Shown: positions 53,110-62,069 of the stretch, one piece after another | Layout of the letters: each line of letters begins with the position of its first letter | How positions within the stretch are numbered: position 1 is the first letter of the stretch | Source of the DNA: Streptomyces sp. DH24 | GTDB taxonomy: Bacteria; Actinomycetota; Actinomycetes; Streptomycetales; Streptomycetaceae | Reading direction: 5' to 3' | Length of the DNA stretch: 64,000 nt | NCBI RefSeq assembly: GCF_029813775.1 | Contig: NZ_JARVKW010000003.1 | Span: forward strand, 248,001 to 312,000 | Program-made: the position numbers and the translations under genes | The notes under the pieces: model-generated | Told to the model about the DNA's origin: nothing | The model's input: the letters and a program-made list of their open reading frames with translations, nothing else | The model's database searches: none

Positions 53110-53793
53110 TCACACGGCCCGGTTGCGCCGCCGGGCCAGCTCGTCCGCCGGGTTGTGCCCGACGAGTGTCTCCCCGGTGTCGACGCGCTCCCCGTGCAGC
53201 TGCGACAGCGCGCTCTCCACGTCCCGCCACACCACGCCGACGGCGATGCCGAAGACGCCCTGACCGCCCTGGAGCAGGGCGTGCACCTCGTCGGGCGAGG
53301 TGCACTCGTACACGGTGGCGCCGTCGCTCATGAGCGTCATGCGCTCCAGGTCGCGAAAGCCGCGCTCCCGCAGGTGGTGGACAGTGGTGCGGATGTTCTG
53401 CAGGGAGACGCCGGTGTCCAGGAACCGCTTGACGATCTTCAGGACGACGACGTCCCGGAAGCTGTACAGCCGTTGGGTTCCCGACCCGTGGGCGGGCCGG
53501 ACGCTCGGCTCGACCAGGCCGGTACGGGCCCAGTAGTCGAGCTGCCGGTACGTGATGCCGGCAGCCGCGCATGCCGTCGGGCCCCGGTAGCCGATCTGCT
53601 CGGACGTCATGGACGTCGCCCCTCCGCTGCTCGGCACGGCCGTCGGTCGCTGCGGAGCGTGCTCGGCGGCGTTGCTGTGATGGGGATACCCCCTGCTCGC
53701 GAGAAGCCGAGAGCTCGGGGGAGGGTACGGACCGCCGGCCCCGGGACCGCGTCCGGGGGCGCCCCCAACCGTACCGTCGCCGCTGCTTCTCAC
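53110..53793 (-). CDS. MerR family transcriptional regulator
   Basis: A 227-residue regulator. Residues 1-62 are a Gly/Pro/Ser-rich disordered leader. The MerR domain follows: TACAAAGITYRQLDYWARTGLVEPSVRP and SFRDVVVLKIVKRFLDTGVSLQNIR. The C-terminal part with GVFGIAVGVVWRDVESALSQLHGE is conserved in the actinobacterial version that sits beside the DUF151 gene (Rv1830 in M. tuberculosis). Two starts are credible: GTG 53793 with GGAGG five bases upstream (used here) and ATG 53610 with GGAGGGG nine upstream. It probably controls cell-division or DUF151-cluster genes. Confidence 0.87.
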   Translation of the reverse strand: MRSSGDGTVGGAPGRGPGAGGPYPPPSSRLLASRGYPHHSNAAEHAPQRPTAVPSSGGATSMTSEQIGYRGPTACAAAGITYRQLDYWARTGLVEPSVRPAHGSGTQRLYSFRDVVVLKIVKRFLDTGVSLQNIRTTVHHLRERGFRDLERMTLMSDGATVYECTSPDEVHALLQGGQGVFGIAVGVVWRDVESALSQLHGERVDTGETLVGHNPADELARRRNRAV

Positions 53794-53992
53794 GCCGACC
53801 TCCGTCCTTGAACTGCCTTCTCGACGGTAGGCAGTCACCAGGGGTGCGTCAACGATCGCCACACTCGGCACGCCGAGTGATAATCACCCTAAGAGTGGTT
53901 TCCCGTGTCCCACCGCGGGGAAAGGCTAGCCGAATGCGCTCAGAACGAGGCGCAGGACGCCCTCCCCGGCCACCGGCACATGCCACGCCACC

Positions 53993-54466
53993 TCACTGGT
54001 TGCTGGTGCCGAAGTCCTCCGGAGAGATCTGGTCGAGGAACTCGCGGAACTTCTCCACCTCGTCCTCCTGCTCGTCCGGGATCGCGATGCCCGCGTCGTC
54101 CAGCACCGTGTCACTGCCGTAGATCGGCGTCCCGGTGCGCAGCGCCAGCGCTATGGCGTCGGACGGACGTGCACTGACCTCGACGCCGCTGGCGAACACC
54201 AGCTCCGCGTAGAAGACGCCCTCGCGCAGATCCGTGATGCGTACTTCGGTGAGCTCCTGGCCGACGGCTTCCAGCACGTCCTTGAACAGGTCGTGGGTCA
54301 GCGGCCGGGCGGGAGCCATGCCCTGCTGGGCGAAGGCGATCGCCGTCGCCTCTCCCGGACCGATCCAGATGGGGAGGTAACGGTCGCCTCCCACTTCACG
54401 CAGCAGCACGATCGGTTGGTTGGAGGGCATCTCGACCCGGACACCTACGACATCGAGCTCGTTCAC
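53993..54466 (-). CDS. Bifunctional nuclease family protein (DUF151)
   Basis: A 157-residue protein with the DUF151 core: IVLLREVGGDRYLPIWIGPGEATAIAFAQQG, then RITDLREGVFYAELVF and SARPSDAIALALRTGTPIY. Homologues show RNase/DNase activity, while the M. tuberculosis orthologue Rv1829 is essential-like and of unknown role. An acidic C-terminus DEQEDEVEKFREFLDQI could interact with partners. GTG start. Part of the conserved cluster. Confidence 0.9.
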   Translation of the reverse strand: MNELDVVGVRVEMPSNQPIVLLREVGGDRYLPIWIGPGEATAIAFAQQGMAPARPLTHDLFKDVLEAVGQELTEVRITDLREGVFYAELVFASGVEVSARPSDAIALALRTGTPIYGSDTVLDDAGIAIPDEQEDEVEKFREFLDQISPEDFGTSNQ

Positions 54467-54545
54467 ACAGCAACCCTAGGCCGTGCCCGGGATGTTTGGG
54501 TAGTCGGGCCGGGAACGGTTGGCCGATCCGGGGCCCGTCGCGCAC

Positions 54546-55289
54546 TCAGGGCAGCCGCACTCCGAGCGCCGTCTGCACCAGCGCGGAATGCAGCCGCACC
54601 GTCAGCCCCGCCAGCTCCTTCGCCCGGGCCTCGGCATGCGCTCTGGTCTGCGGATTGCGGTGCCGTCTGAGCGGCGCGACCACCTGGTCCACCAGCCCGG
54701 CCTCCCGGTCGGCGGCGGCCTTCATCGCCCGCAGATGGCGCGGCTCGATCCCGAACCGCCCGAGCTCCACGACCAGCGCGGCGACGGTCACCGACTCCGC
54801 GTCGTACGCCCCGTCCGCCAGCGGTGTCACGAGCCCGTACGACTCCCACTCCGCCAGCTCCTGCTCGCCGACCCCGGCGGCGGCGAGCAGCTCCTCCCGC
54901 CCGATACGGGCCGTGGTGGGCGCGTGGCCCGCGAAGGGCTCCGGCTCGGCCTCGCCCTCACGCTGGCGCCCCACGGCCGGCAGCTCCACGGCCTCACCGC
55001 GCTCCATGGCGTCCAGGTGCTCACGGATCACCTTGAGCGGCAGATAGTGGTCCCGCTGCATCCTCAGGACATGCCCGAGGCGCTCGACGTCACCGGCGCT
55101 GAACTTGCGGTACCCCGAAGGCGTCCGCCGCGGTTCGACGAGCCCTTCCGACTCCAGGAAACGGATCTTGGAGATCGTCACTTCGGGAAACTCGTCACGC
55201 AGCACGTTCAGCACCGTGCCGATGCTCATCAGCCCACTGTCCGCGGCGGCGGCGCCGTGCCCGGCGCCACCGCTCCGTGTTTGACGCAT
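54546..55289 (-). CDS. ftsR: MerR family regulator, FtsR-like
   Basis: A 247-residue protein with two MerR-like HTH parts. The N-terminal one is SIGTVLNVLRDEFPEVTISKIRFLESEGLVEPRRTPSGYRKFSAGDVERL; the second half resembles a further winged helix. In Corynebacterium the orthologue FtsR activates ftsZ transcription, and Rv1828 is the mycobacterial counterpart. I infer a similar role in septum control. AGGGAAGG precedes the ATG. 42 bp after the FHA gene and 79 bp before DUF151 on the same strand. Confidence 0.88.
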   Translation of the reverse strand: MRQTRSGGAGHGAAAADSGLMSIGTVLNVLRDEFPEVTISKIRFLESEGLVEPRRTPSGYRKFSAGDVERLGHVLRMQRDHYLPLKVIREHLDAMERGEAVELPAVGRQREGEAEPEPFAGHAPTTARIGREELLAAAGVGEQELAEWESYGLVTPLADGAYDAESVTVAALVVELGRFGIEPRHLRAMKAAADREAGLVDQVVAPLRRHRNPQTRAHAEARAKELAGLTVRLHSALVQTALGVRLP

Positions 55290-55331
55290 GGACCTTCCCT
55301 GGGGGTCCCCCGGACCGGGGTCCGGGGCGGG

Positions 55332-56162
55332 TCAGTAGCCCCGCTGGCTCGCGTAGAACACCAGCCGGTACTTGCCGATCTGCACCTCGTCACCGTTCGA
55401 CAGAGCGACCTGGTCGATCCGCTCGCGGTTGACGTACGTGCCGTTCAGACTGCCGACGTCCGCGACCGTGAACGAGCCGTCCGGACCGCGGCGGAACTCC
55501 ACATGGCGACGGGAGACCGTGACGTCGTCCAGGAAGATGTCGCTCTGCGGGTGACGGCCGGCCGTGGTCAGGTCGCTGTCCAGCAGGAAGCGGCTGCCCG
55601 AGTTCGGACCGCGGCGCACCACCAGCAGGGCGGAACCCTGCGGCAGCGCGTCGACGGCCGCCTGGGCCTCGGGGGAGAGCGCCGGCATGGCCGTCTGGCC
55701 GGTGGCCTCGGAGTCGTAGGCCTCAAGACCGGAGATGGAGATCGTGGACGTGGTCTCCGACGAACGCTCCGGAGCCGCCCCGGGCCGCAGCGGGGCGCCG
55801 CAGTTGGAGCAGAAGCGGCTGTTCTCCGCGTTGCGGTTACCGCACCTCGTACACACCAGGGCCGACATGGACGGATCCTCCTGCCGCGGCTGCCCCTGGG
55901 GGGCATGGGACGCGTACGGGTCTCCGGAAAACTCTCCACCCGTACTTGAGGTTGACGGTTGTCCGAAACCTATGCCGCCGGACTGCGCAGGGTCAACAGA
56001 CGGCGCGCCCTGACCACCGGAAAGGCCACCGCCCGGACCAGCCACCTGGTCCCGGAACAGCGGACGCTGCCCTTCCGCGTCAGGCTGTGCGCGATGACGA
56101 GCGGTGGCGTTCTCGCCGCCCTCTCGCGCGCTCTTGCCGAACAACTTCGCAAACAACTTCAC
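55332..56162 (-). CDS. garA: FHA domain protein, GarA-like
   Basis: A 276-residue protein in three parts: a Ser/Gly/Gln-rich N-terminal region (1-100), a C4-type zinc ribbon (104-121, CTRCGNRNAENSRFCSNCG), and a C-terminal FHA domain (about 178-268, with GRHPQSDIF, SRRHVEFRR and GSLNGTYVN). Between them ETTS (136-139) matches the phospho-threonine site by which PknB/PknG switch off GarA in mycobacteria; unphosphorylated GarA binds 2-oxoglutarate dehydrogenase and glutamate enzymes. A second AGGAGG exists before an internal ATG at 55868. Confidence 0.88.
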   Translation of the reverse strand: MKLFAKLFGKSAREGGENATARHRAQPDAEGQRPLFRDQVAGPGGGLSGGQGAPSVDPAQSGGIGFGQPSTSSTGGEFSGDPYASHAPQGQPRQEDPSMSALVCTRCGNRNAENSRFCSNCGAPLRPGAAPERSSETTSTISISGLEAYDSEATGQTAMPALSPEAQAAVDALPQGSALLVVRRGPNSGSRFLLDSDLTTAGRHPQSDIFLDDVTVSRRHVEFRRGPDGSFTVADVGSLNGTYVNRERIDQVALSNGDEVQIGKYRLVFYASQRGY

Positions 56163-56352
56163 GGGCGATTCCCCTTGACCGAAACAGACCCGCCCGTGGG
56201 GCAGGACGAACCCTGATTGCATACACCGGCCGACCCGGACACCTTCACAACGTCCGTATCCACCAAACAGTTTCCACCACGCACCACCCGTTCGGTGCGC
56301 CGACCCCCCGCAACCTCATGCCCCCACCGGACGGTCGCCATGCACCCCCGGT

Positions 56353-57207
56353 TCACTGGGAGGACGACCGAGCGTAGTCAGGCCGCTTCGCCGCTCGCAA
56401 GGCGTCCACGACGATCTTGCTGGACCGCTCGACCGTCACGGTGGCCTGTTCCTTCTCCAGTGTCTGCACCACGCCTCCAGGGATGTTGAGCGCCGGTTCG
56501 AGGTCCTGCGGCTTGCCGATGACCTTGAAACGATACGGCGCGTTGATCTTGTTCCCGTCGACGCTCACTCCGTTCCCGGAATCCGTCAGAAAAGTCCCGG
56601 CCACCACACGCACGTCGTTCACCTGGATCGCCTCGGCACCGGCCGCGCGCAGCTCCTGGACCGCGTCGAGCAGCATGTTCGCCTCGACCATCCCCTTCGT
56701 GTCCTCGATGGTCATCGTGATCCCGGGGCCCTGCGCGGCCACCGTGCCCGCGAGCACACCGAGTTGCCGTTCCTTCTCGATCGTCTGCCGACGGGCCTCC
56801 TCGGCCTGGTCGGAGCTGTTCTCCAGCTCGTCGCGCTGCTTCTCGAGTCCCTGCTTCTCGTCCTCAAGACGCTGTGTTCGGTCGTCGAGTTCATCGAGGA
56901 TGCGCACAAGATCCGCCTGGCGTGCGCCGCGCAGCGCGCCGTCGCCCTCGCTGTTCGAAGCCACCTGCACCGCCAGACCGAAGCCGAGGCCGAACAGCAG
57001 CAGGGCAACGATGAGTTGCGCCCGGGAGGCGCGCGGCGGCCACAGGCTGCCGACCAGCCGCTGCCGCCCGGTCAGCGCGGGCTTTCCCCCGGCGCTCTCC
57101 CCGGGCGTGTCCGCGCCCTGGGGCCCGCCGGCCGCGGGCACCTCCTGCGGAAGTTCCTTGCGGAGCCTGTTCTCGTTCGTCTCGTCCTTGTCGCTCATCG
57201 GCCTCAC
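56353..57207 (-). CDS. DUF881 family membrane protein
   Basis: A 284-residue protein: a cytoplasmic N-terminal region, one transmembrane helix (ALLLFGLGFGLAVQVA), a long coiled coil (DDRTQRLEDEKQGLEKQRDEL), then the extracellular DUF881 domain (GVLAGTVAAQGPGITMTIEDTKGMV, NMLLDAVQELRAAGAEAIQVND). Family of unknown function, probably connected to cell wall or division. The GTG at 57207 overlaps the sbp stop by GTGA; ATG 57198 is possible. Confidence 0.87.
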   Translation of the reverse strand: MRPMSDKDETNENRLRKELPQEVPAAGGPQGADTPGESAGGKPALTGRQRLVGSLWPPRASRAQLIVALLLFGLGFGLAVQVASNSEGDGALRGARQADLVRILDELDDRTQRLEDEKQGLEKQRDELENSSDQAEEARRQTIEKERQLGVLAGTVAAQGPGITMTIEDTKGMVEANMLLDAVQELRAAGAEAIQVNDVRVVAGTFLTDSGNGVSVDGNKINAPYRFKVIGKPQDLEPALNIPGGVVQTLEKEQATVTVERSSKIVVDALRAAKRPDYARSSSQ

Positions 57208-57536
57208 GCCCGGAAGACGTGCCGGCGGATCGCCGCGGCGTTGGAGAAGATCCGGATGCCGAGGACGACCACGACACCCGTGGACAGCTGGGCGCCCACG
57301 CCCAACTTGTCGCCCAGGAACACGATCAGCGCGGCCACGACCACGTTCGACAGGAACGACACCACGAAGACCTTGTCGTCGAAGATGCCGTCGAGCATGG
57401 CCCGCAGACCGCCGAAGACGGCGTCGAGCGCCGCGACGACAGCGATCGGCAGATAAGGCTCGACGACCGCCGGAACCTCGGGCCGGACCAACAGTCCGGC
57501 CACGACTCCCAGGACGAGGCCCAGTACGGCGATCAC
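57204..57536 (-). CDS. sbp: Small basic protein (DUF1290)
   Basis: A 110-residue membrane protein with about four helices: MIAVLGLVLGVVAGLLVRPEVP, then YLPIAVVAALDAVFGGLRAMLDG and FLSNVVVAALIVFLGDKLGVG. Homologous to Sbp of Bacillus, which lies beside ftsA-ftsZ, and Rv1824. The GTG overlaps the end of one DUF881 gene and its TGA the start of the other, so the three are translationally coupled. Confidence 0.92.
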   Translation of the reverse strand: MIAVLGLVLGVVAGLLVRPEVPAVVEPYLPIAVVAALDAVFGGLRAMLDGIFDDKVFVVSFLSNVVVAALIVFLGDKLGVGAQLSTGVVVVLGIRIFSNAAAIRRHVFRA

Positions 57537-58426
57537 GATGTGCCCTTCCCAGTTATCGGCTGTGCTGTACGTACGATCACTCTCGGTGCGGCCGGCAGCC
57601 GGAGGTCGTCCTCCACGGAGATGGCGGTCCGGATGCCGTAGTTCTCCTGCAGGGCGTGCAGGTACAACCCGTCGGCGCTGTCCTGGAACCGCGTGCTGAG
57701 CCGCTTGCCGTCCCCCACCGCGAGCACCGTGTACGGCGGCACCAGCGGCCGGTTGTCGACCAGTATGGCGTCACCCGCCGCCCTGATCGCCGACAGTGCC
57801 GTGAGCCGCTGCCCGTTGATGGAGACGGCCTCCGCACCGGACTCCCACAGCCCGTTGACCACGCGCTGCATGTCCCGGTCGCGCACCCGGCCGGTGTCGG
57901 AGAAGCCGGTCGTGTTCCGCGGGTCGCCGTCACCGCCCGCGGAGGTGTCCTTCGCGTCGTTCACGACGAGTTTCACGCCGGGGCCGTGCACCGCGACGGC
58001 GCCCGACAGGATGCCGACCAGCTCGGACTGGTCGCCGCCGCTGTTGCGCAACGCCTCGCGCTGGCGCGCACCGACCTCGTCGCGCAGCTCGTCGATGTTC
58101 TCCTCGAGCTTGTCGGCCGTCGCCGTCTCCCGGTCGATGCGGTCGATCAGCTCCTCGCGCTCCTTCGCCGCCGCGGGCGCCGCCACGCGCGCCTGCGCGG
58201 CTCCCACGGTCACGACGAGCGCCGCGAGCACCAGGCCCGCCGCGAGCCCGAGCTTCGCCCTCAGGGTCTTCGGCATGCCTGCGTCGCCGGCGGCCTTCTT
58301 CCGCGCCGCGGCCTCGGCGTATCCGTCGTCGAGGCTGTGGTCCATGACGTTGGTGAGCAACGACATGGACGCGTCCGGGCGCGGGGGCCGCGTGGGGGTG
58401 CTCCGAACGGGGGGTTGCTGCGGCAT
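57533..58426 (-). CDS. DUF881 family membrane protein
   Basis: A 297-residue paralogue of the gene at 56353: N-terminal Pro-rich part, one transmembrane helix (GLAAGLVLAALVVTVGAAQA), coiled coil (ELIDRIDRETATADKLEENIDELRDEVG), and the DUF881 domain with HGPGVKLVVNDAKDT. Likely an envelope protein interacting with its paralogue. Overlap of four bases with sbp. The start is less certain: ATG 58426 or GTG 58435. Confidence 0.88.
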   Translation of the reverse strand: MPQQPPVRSTPTRPPRPDASMSLLTNVMDHSLDDGYAEAAARKKAAGDAGMPKTLRAKLGLAAGLVLAALVVTVGAAQARVAAPAAAKEREELIDRIDRETATADKLEENIDELRDEVGARQREALRNSGGDQSELVGILSGAVAVHGPGVKLVVNDAKDTSAGGDGDPRNTTGFSDTGRVRDRDMQRVVNGLWESGAEAVSINGQRLTALSAIRAAGDAILVDNRPLVPPYTVLAVGDGKRLSTRFQDSADGLYLHALQENYGIRTAISVEDDLRLPAAPRVIVRTAQPITGKGTS

Positions 58427-58533
58427 GCCGCACATCGTCGCACGCGTCGGCCACTACCTCCGAACGGCCCCACCGGCGTGCCGGACAGGCCCCCTTGGGG
58501 ACGCTTGTCCGGCACGCACACGTGCAGGTTGTT

Positions 58534-61029
58534 TTACCGCCCCGCGCTGTCCACGACGGCCGACCACTCGTCGAGCAGAGCCTGCGCGGAGGCGTCGTCG
58601 GGGCCCTCGGCCCACAGGTGCGTGACCGCCTCCGCCGGGTCCGGCAGCACCATGACCCAGCGCCCGTCGGTCTCCACGACGCGCACACCGTCCGTGGTGT
58701 CCACGAACCGCTCCCCGGCCGCCTCGACGACCCGGCGCATCACCAGGCCCTTGACGGCCCACGGAGTCGCCAGGTCCCGCTTCAGGACGTGCGCCCGCGG
58801 GATACGCGCGTCGATCTGGCTGAGCGTGAGCTGCGTCCTGGCCACCAGGCCGATGAGCCGTACGAAGGCCGCCGTGCCGTCGTAGACGCCGCTGAACTCG
58901 GGGACGATGAAGCCGCCCTTGCCGTCACCGCCGAAGATGGTCCCTTCCTCGCGTCCGACGCGCGTGAGGTCGTCGGGCGAGGTCGTGGTCCACTCGACCT
59001 GCGTGCCGTGGTACGCGGCCACCTGTTCCGCGATCCTGGTCGTGGTCACGGGCAGGGCCACCCGGCCGCTGCGCCGCTCGGCGGCGATCAGATCCAGCAT
59101 CACCAGCAGGGCCCGGTCGTCCTCGATGATCCGGCCCTTCTCGTCCACGAGCGACAGCCGCTCGCCGACCGGGTCGAACCGCACGCCGAAGGCCGCGCGG
59201 GAGGACGCCACTATCTCGCCGAGCCGCACGAGCCCCGACCGGCGCATGTCGGCCGACTCGGTGGGCCTGGCCTCGTCGAGACCCGGGTTGATCGTCAGCG
59301 AGTCCACGCCCAGCTTGCCGAGGAGGCTGGGCAGCACGAGCCCGGCACTGCCGTTGGACGCGTCCACGACGACCTTCAGCCCGGACTCCGCGATCCCGCT
59401 GGTGTCCACGTTCCGCAGCAGCGACCCGGTGTACGAGTCGAAGACACTCGCCGGGAAGTGCAGATCTCCGATCTCGCCCGGGAACGCACGCCGGTACTCC
59501 TGACGCGCGAACACCCGGTCCAGCTTGCGCTGGCTGCCCTGCGACAGGTCCGCGCCCTGCCCGTCGAAGAACATGATGTCCACGGAGTCCGGCACACCGG
59601 GCGTCGTCCGGATCATGATGCCGCCGGCACTGCCCCGCGCGGTCTGCTGCCGCGCCACGGGCAGCGGTACGTTCTCCAGGTCGCGTACGTCGATGGCGCT
59701 GGCCTGCAGGGCGGAGATCACGGCGCGCTTCAGCGCACGGGCACCACGGGAGTGGTCGCGCGCGGTCGTGACCGTGGAGCCCTTCTTGAGGGTCGTCGCG
59801 TAGGCCCCGGCCAGGCGGACGGCCAGCTCCGGCGTGATCTCGACGTTCAGGATGCCGGAGACGCCCCGGGCACCGAAGAGGTGCGCCTGTCCCCTGGACT
59901 CCCAGATCACCGATGTGTTGACGAAGGCACCGGCCTCGATCGTCTTGAACGGATAGACCCGCACATTGCCCTGAACGATCGATTCTTCACCGATCAGGCA
60001 CTCGTCACCGATGACCGCGCCGTCCTCGATGCGGGCCGCGCGCATGATGTCGGTGTTCTTGCCGACGACGCAGCCCCGCAGGTTGCTGTGCGGCCCGACG
60101 TACACGTTGTCGTGCACGACGGCCTTGTGGAGGAAGGCGCCGCTCTTCACGACGACGTTGGATCCGACGACGGTGTGCTCCCGGATCTCGGCGCCGGCCT
60201 CCACCTTGGCGTAGTCGCCGATGTAGAGCGGGCCGCGGAGCACCGCATCGGGATGCACCTCGGCGCCTTCCGCCACCCACACGCCGGGGGAGATCTCGAA
60301 GCCGTCGATGTCGACGTCGACCTTGCCCTCGAGAACGTCGGCCTGCGCCTTGACGTAACTCTCGTGGGTGCCGACGTCCTCCCAGTAGCCCTCGGCGACA
60401 TAGCCGTAGATCGGCTTGCCTTCCTTCATCAACTGCGGGAAGACGTCACCGGACCAGTCGACGGGCACGTCGGGGTCGACGTAGTCGAAGACCTCGGGCT
60501 CCATGACGTAGATGCCGGTGTTCACCGTGTCCGAGAAGACCTGGCCCCAGGTCGGCTTCTCGAGGAAGCGCTCGACCTTGCCTTCGTCGTCCACGATGGT
60601 GATGCCGAATTCCAGCGGATTGGGAACACGCGTCAGGCAGACCGTGACGAGCGCGCCCTTTTCCTTGTGGAAATTGACGAGGTCCGTGAGGTCGAAGTCG
60701 GTCAGGGCATCGCCGGAGATGACGAGGAAGGCATCGTCCTTCAACGCCTCTTCGGCGTTCTTGACGCTTCCGGCGGTACCGAGAGGCTTCTCCTCGTTGG
60801 CATAGCTGAGCTCCATACCGAGCTCTTCACCGTCACCGAAGTAGTTCTTGACCAATGAGGCCAAGAACTGGACGGTGACGACGGTTTCATTGAGACCATG
60901 CCTTTTGAGCAGCCGCAGAACGTGCTCCATGATTGGCCGGTTTGCCACCGGCAGGAGCGGCTTGGGCATGCTTGAGGTCATGGGACGAAGGCGCGTGCCT
61001 TCGCCTCCGGCCATCACGACGGCCTTCAT
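58534..61029 (-). CDS. Nucleotidyltransferase fused to a phosphomannomutase-like domain (ManC-like)
   Basis: An 831-residue fusion. Residues 1-240 are a sugar-1-phosphate nucleotidyltransferase (MAGGEGTRLRPMTSSMPKPLLPVANRP; catalytic Asp in ISGDALTDFD). Residues 250-370 are a left-handed beta-helix. Residues 410-831 resemble phosphomannomutase, but the Ser loop TASHNP is RTTPGV (474-479) and the DGDGDR metal loop is DPVGER (619-624), so this part may be inactive or re-purposed. Makes NDP-sugars, probably GDP-mannose, for glycans. GAGGAGG precedes the ATG. Confidence 0.88.
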   Translation of the reverse strand: MKAVVMAGGEGTRLRPMTSSMPKPLLPVANRPIMEHVLRLLKRHGLNETVVTVQFLASLVKNYFGDGEELGMELSYANEEKPLGTAGSVKNAEEALKDDAFLVISGDALTDFDLTDLVNFHKEKGALVTVCLTRVPNPLEFGITIVDDEGKVERFLEKPTWGQVFSDTVNTGIYVMEPEVFDYVDPDVPVDWSGDVFPQLMKEGKPIYGYVAEGYWEDVGTHESYVKAQADVLEGKVDVDIDGFEISPGVWVAEGAEVHPDAVLRGPLYIGDYAKVEAGAEIREHTVVGSNVVVKSGAFLHKAVVHDNVYVGPHSNLRGCVVGKNTDIMRAARIEDGAVIGDECLIGEESIVQGNVRVYPFKTIEAGAFVNTSVIWESRGQAHLFGARGVSGILNVEITPELAVRLAGAYATTLKKGSTVTTARDHSRGARALKRAVISALQASAIDVRDLENVPLPVARQQTARGSAGGIMIRTTPGVPDSVDIMFFDGQGADLSQGSQRKLDRVFARQEYRRAFPGEIGDLHFPASVFDSYTGSLLRNVDTSGIAESGLKVVVDASNGSAGLVLPSLLGKLGVDSLTINPGLDEARPTESADMRRSGLVRLGEIVASSRAAFGVRFDPVGERLSLVDEKGRIIEDDRALLVMLDLIAAERRSGRVALPVTTTRIAEQVAAYHGTQVEWTTTSPDDLTRVGREEGTIFGGDGKGGFIVPEFSGVYDGTAAFVRLIGLVARTQLTLSQIDARIPRAHVLKRDLATPWAVKGLVMRRVVEAAGERFVDTTDGVRVVETDGRWVMVLPDPAEAVTHLWAEGPDDASAQALLDEWSAVVDSAGR

Positions 61030-61144
61030 GTCGGAAGCGTCCTCCTCGAAGAGACGACGGTCTGGCCGACTTCACCCGTCCAAAGTGTCCCGCACTTTTC
61101 ATCCGCGGGCCATCCGGCCGTAACGGCCTCACCAATGAACGGGT

Positions 61145-61753
61145 TCAATCGGCCACGGCGTCCGCCCGGACCAGCCGGCGGACTTGTACCACGTAGAGAA
61201 CTCCTGCCCACCAATACAGGGTTGTACCCCATCCTGCGAACGCCCATCCGAAAATGGCAGCGAGTGACGCGATCCATCCACTTCCGTCACTGAGCAGCAG
61301 CAGCGGGAAGGCGTACATCAGGTTGAACGTCGCGGCCTTCCCCAAGAAGTTCACCTGCGGCGGCGGATAACCGTGCCGCCGGAGGATGCCCACCATCACC
61401 AGCAGAACGAGCTCTCGCGCCAGCAGTATGGCGGTCAGCCAGAGCGGCAGAATCTCGCGCCAGGTGAGACCGACCAATGTCGAGAGAATGTAGAGCCGGT
61501 CGGCGGCCGGATCCAGGAGTCGGCCGAGGCTGCTGATCTGGTTCCAGCGCCGTGCGAGCTTGCCGTCCAGGTAGTCACTGATCCCGCTCAGCATGAGCAC
61601 CAGAAGCGCCCAGCCGTCACTCTTCGGACCGCCGAACTCGGGCCTGAGGATCAGCCACAGGAAGAGCGGTACGCCGACGAGCCTCGCCATGCTGAGGATG
61701 TTCGGGATGGTGAGCACCCGGTCTGTCTGGACGCGGGTCTCCTGGACCTCCAC
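61145..61753 (-). CDS. pgsA2: CDP-alcohol phosphatidyltransferase family (PgsA-like)
   Basis: A 202-residue membrane enzyme with about five helices. The CDP-OH-P motif is SDYLDGKLARR with eight residues to LGRLLDPAADR, binding Mg2+ and the CDP group. It transfers phosphatidyl from CDP-diacylglycerol to an alcohol, as for glycerol phosphate or, in this actinobacterial position (Rv1822/PgsA2), possibly another acceptor. AGGAGG is seven bases before the GTG. First gene of the 10-gene leftward run; 109 bp from the 5S gene. Confidence 0.88.
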   Translation of the reverse strand: MEVQETRVQTDRVLTIPNILSMARLVGVPLFLWLILRPEFGGPKSDGWALLVLMLSGISDYLDGKLARRWNQISSLGRLLDPAADRLYILSTLVGLTWREILPLWLTAILLARELVLLVMVGILRRHGYPPPQVNFLGKAATFNLMYAFPLLLLSDGSGWIASLAAIFGWAFAGWGTTLYWWAGVLYVVQVRRLVRADAVAD

Positions 61754-61809
61754 CCGGGGGCCTCCTGTGGGAAACGTGCCAACGATGCCCCCTGACCTTA
61801 CCGCAACGC

Positions 61810-61853
61810 AAAAAAGCTCTGGCTCTCGGGCCAGATACCCAAGAGCCAGAGCT
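61810..61853 (-). terminator. rRNA operon terminator
   Basis: On the minus strand AGCTCTGGCTCT (61853-61842) pairs perfectly with AGAGCCAGAGCT (61826-61815) over a 15-nt loop and is followed by six T. A typical Rho-independent terminator, just after the 5S gene. Confidence 0.92.
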
Positions 61854-61861
61854 CAACAATT

Positions 61862-61979
61862 GTTCGGCGGTGTCCTACTCTCCCACAGGGTCCCCCCTGC
61901 AGTACCATCGGCGCTGTAAGGCTTAGCTTCCGGGTTCGGAATGTAACCGGGCGTTTCCCCTACGCTATGACCACCGAAA
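61862..61979 (-). rRNA. rrf: 5S ribosomal RNA
   Basis: The minus strand begins GTTTCGGTGGTCATAGCG and contains CCCGGTTACATTCCGAACCC, GCGCCGATGGTACTGC and GGGAGAGTAGGACACCGCC, matching the 5S consensus; the ends pair as helix I (GGTGG with CCGCC). Length about 118. Ends judged by pairing. Confidence 0.95.
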
Positions 61980-62069
61980 CACTATGAAACAATCAACAAC
62001 CGCACCACACACACAACACATGCGGGGTTGTTCGTGGTTTCAGAACCAACACAGTGGACGCGAGCAACT

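Noticed and set aside
58495-60858. A 787-codon open frame opposite the ManC-like gene
   Set aside because: Same antisense effect; no ribosome-binding site and no recognisable fold.
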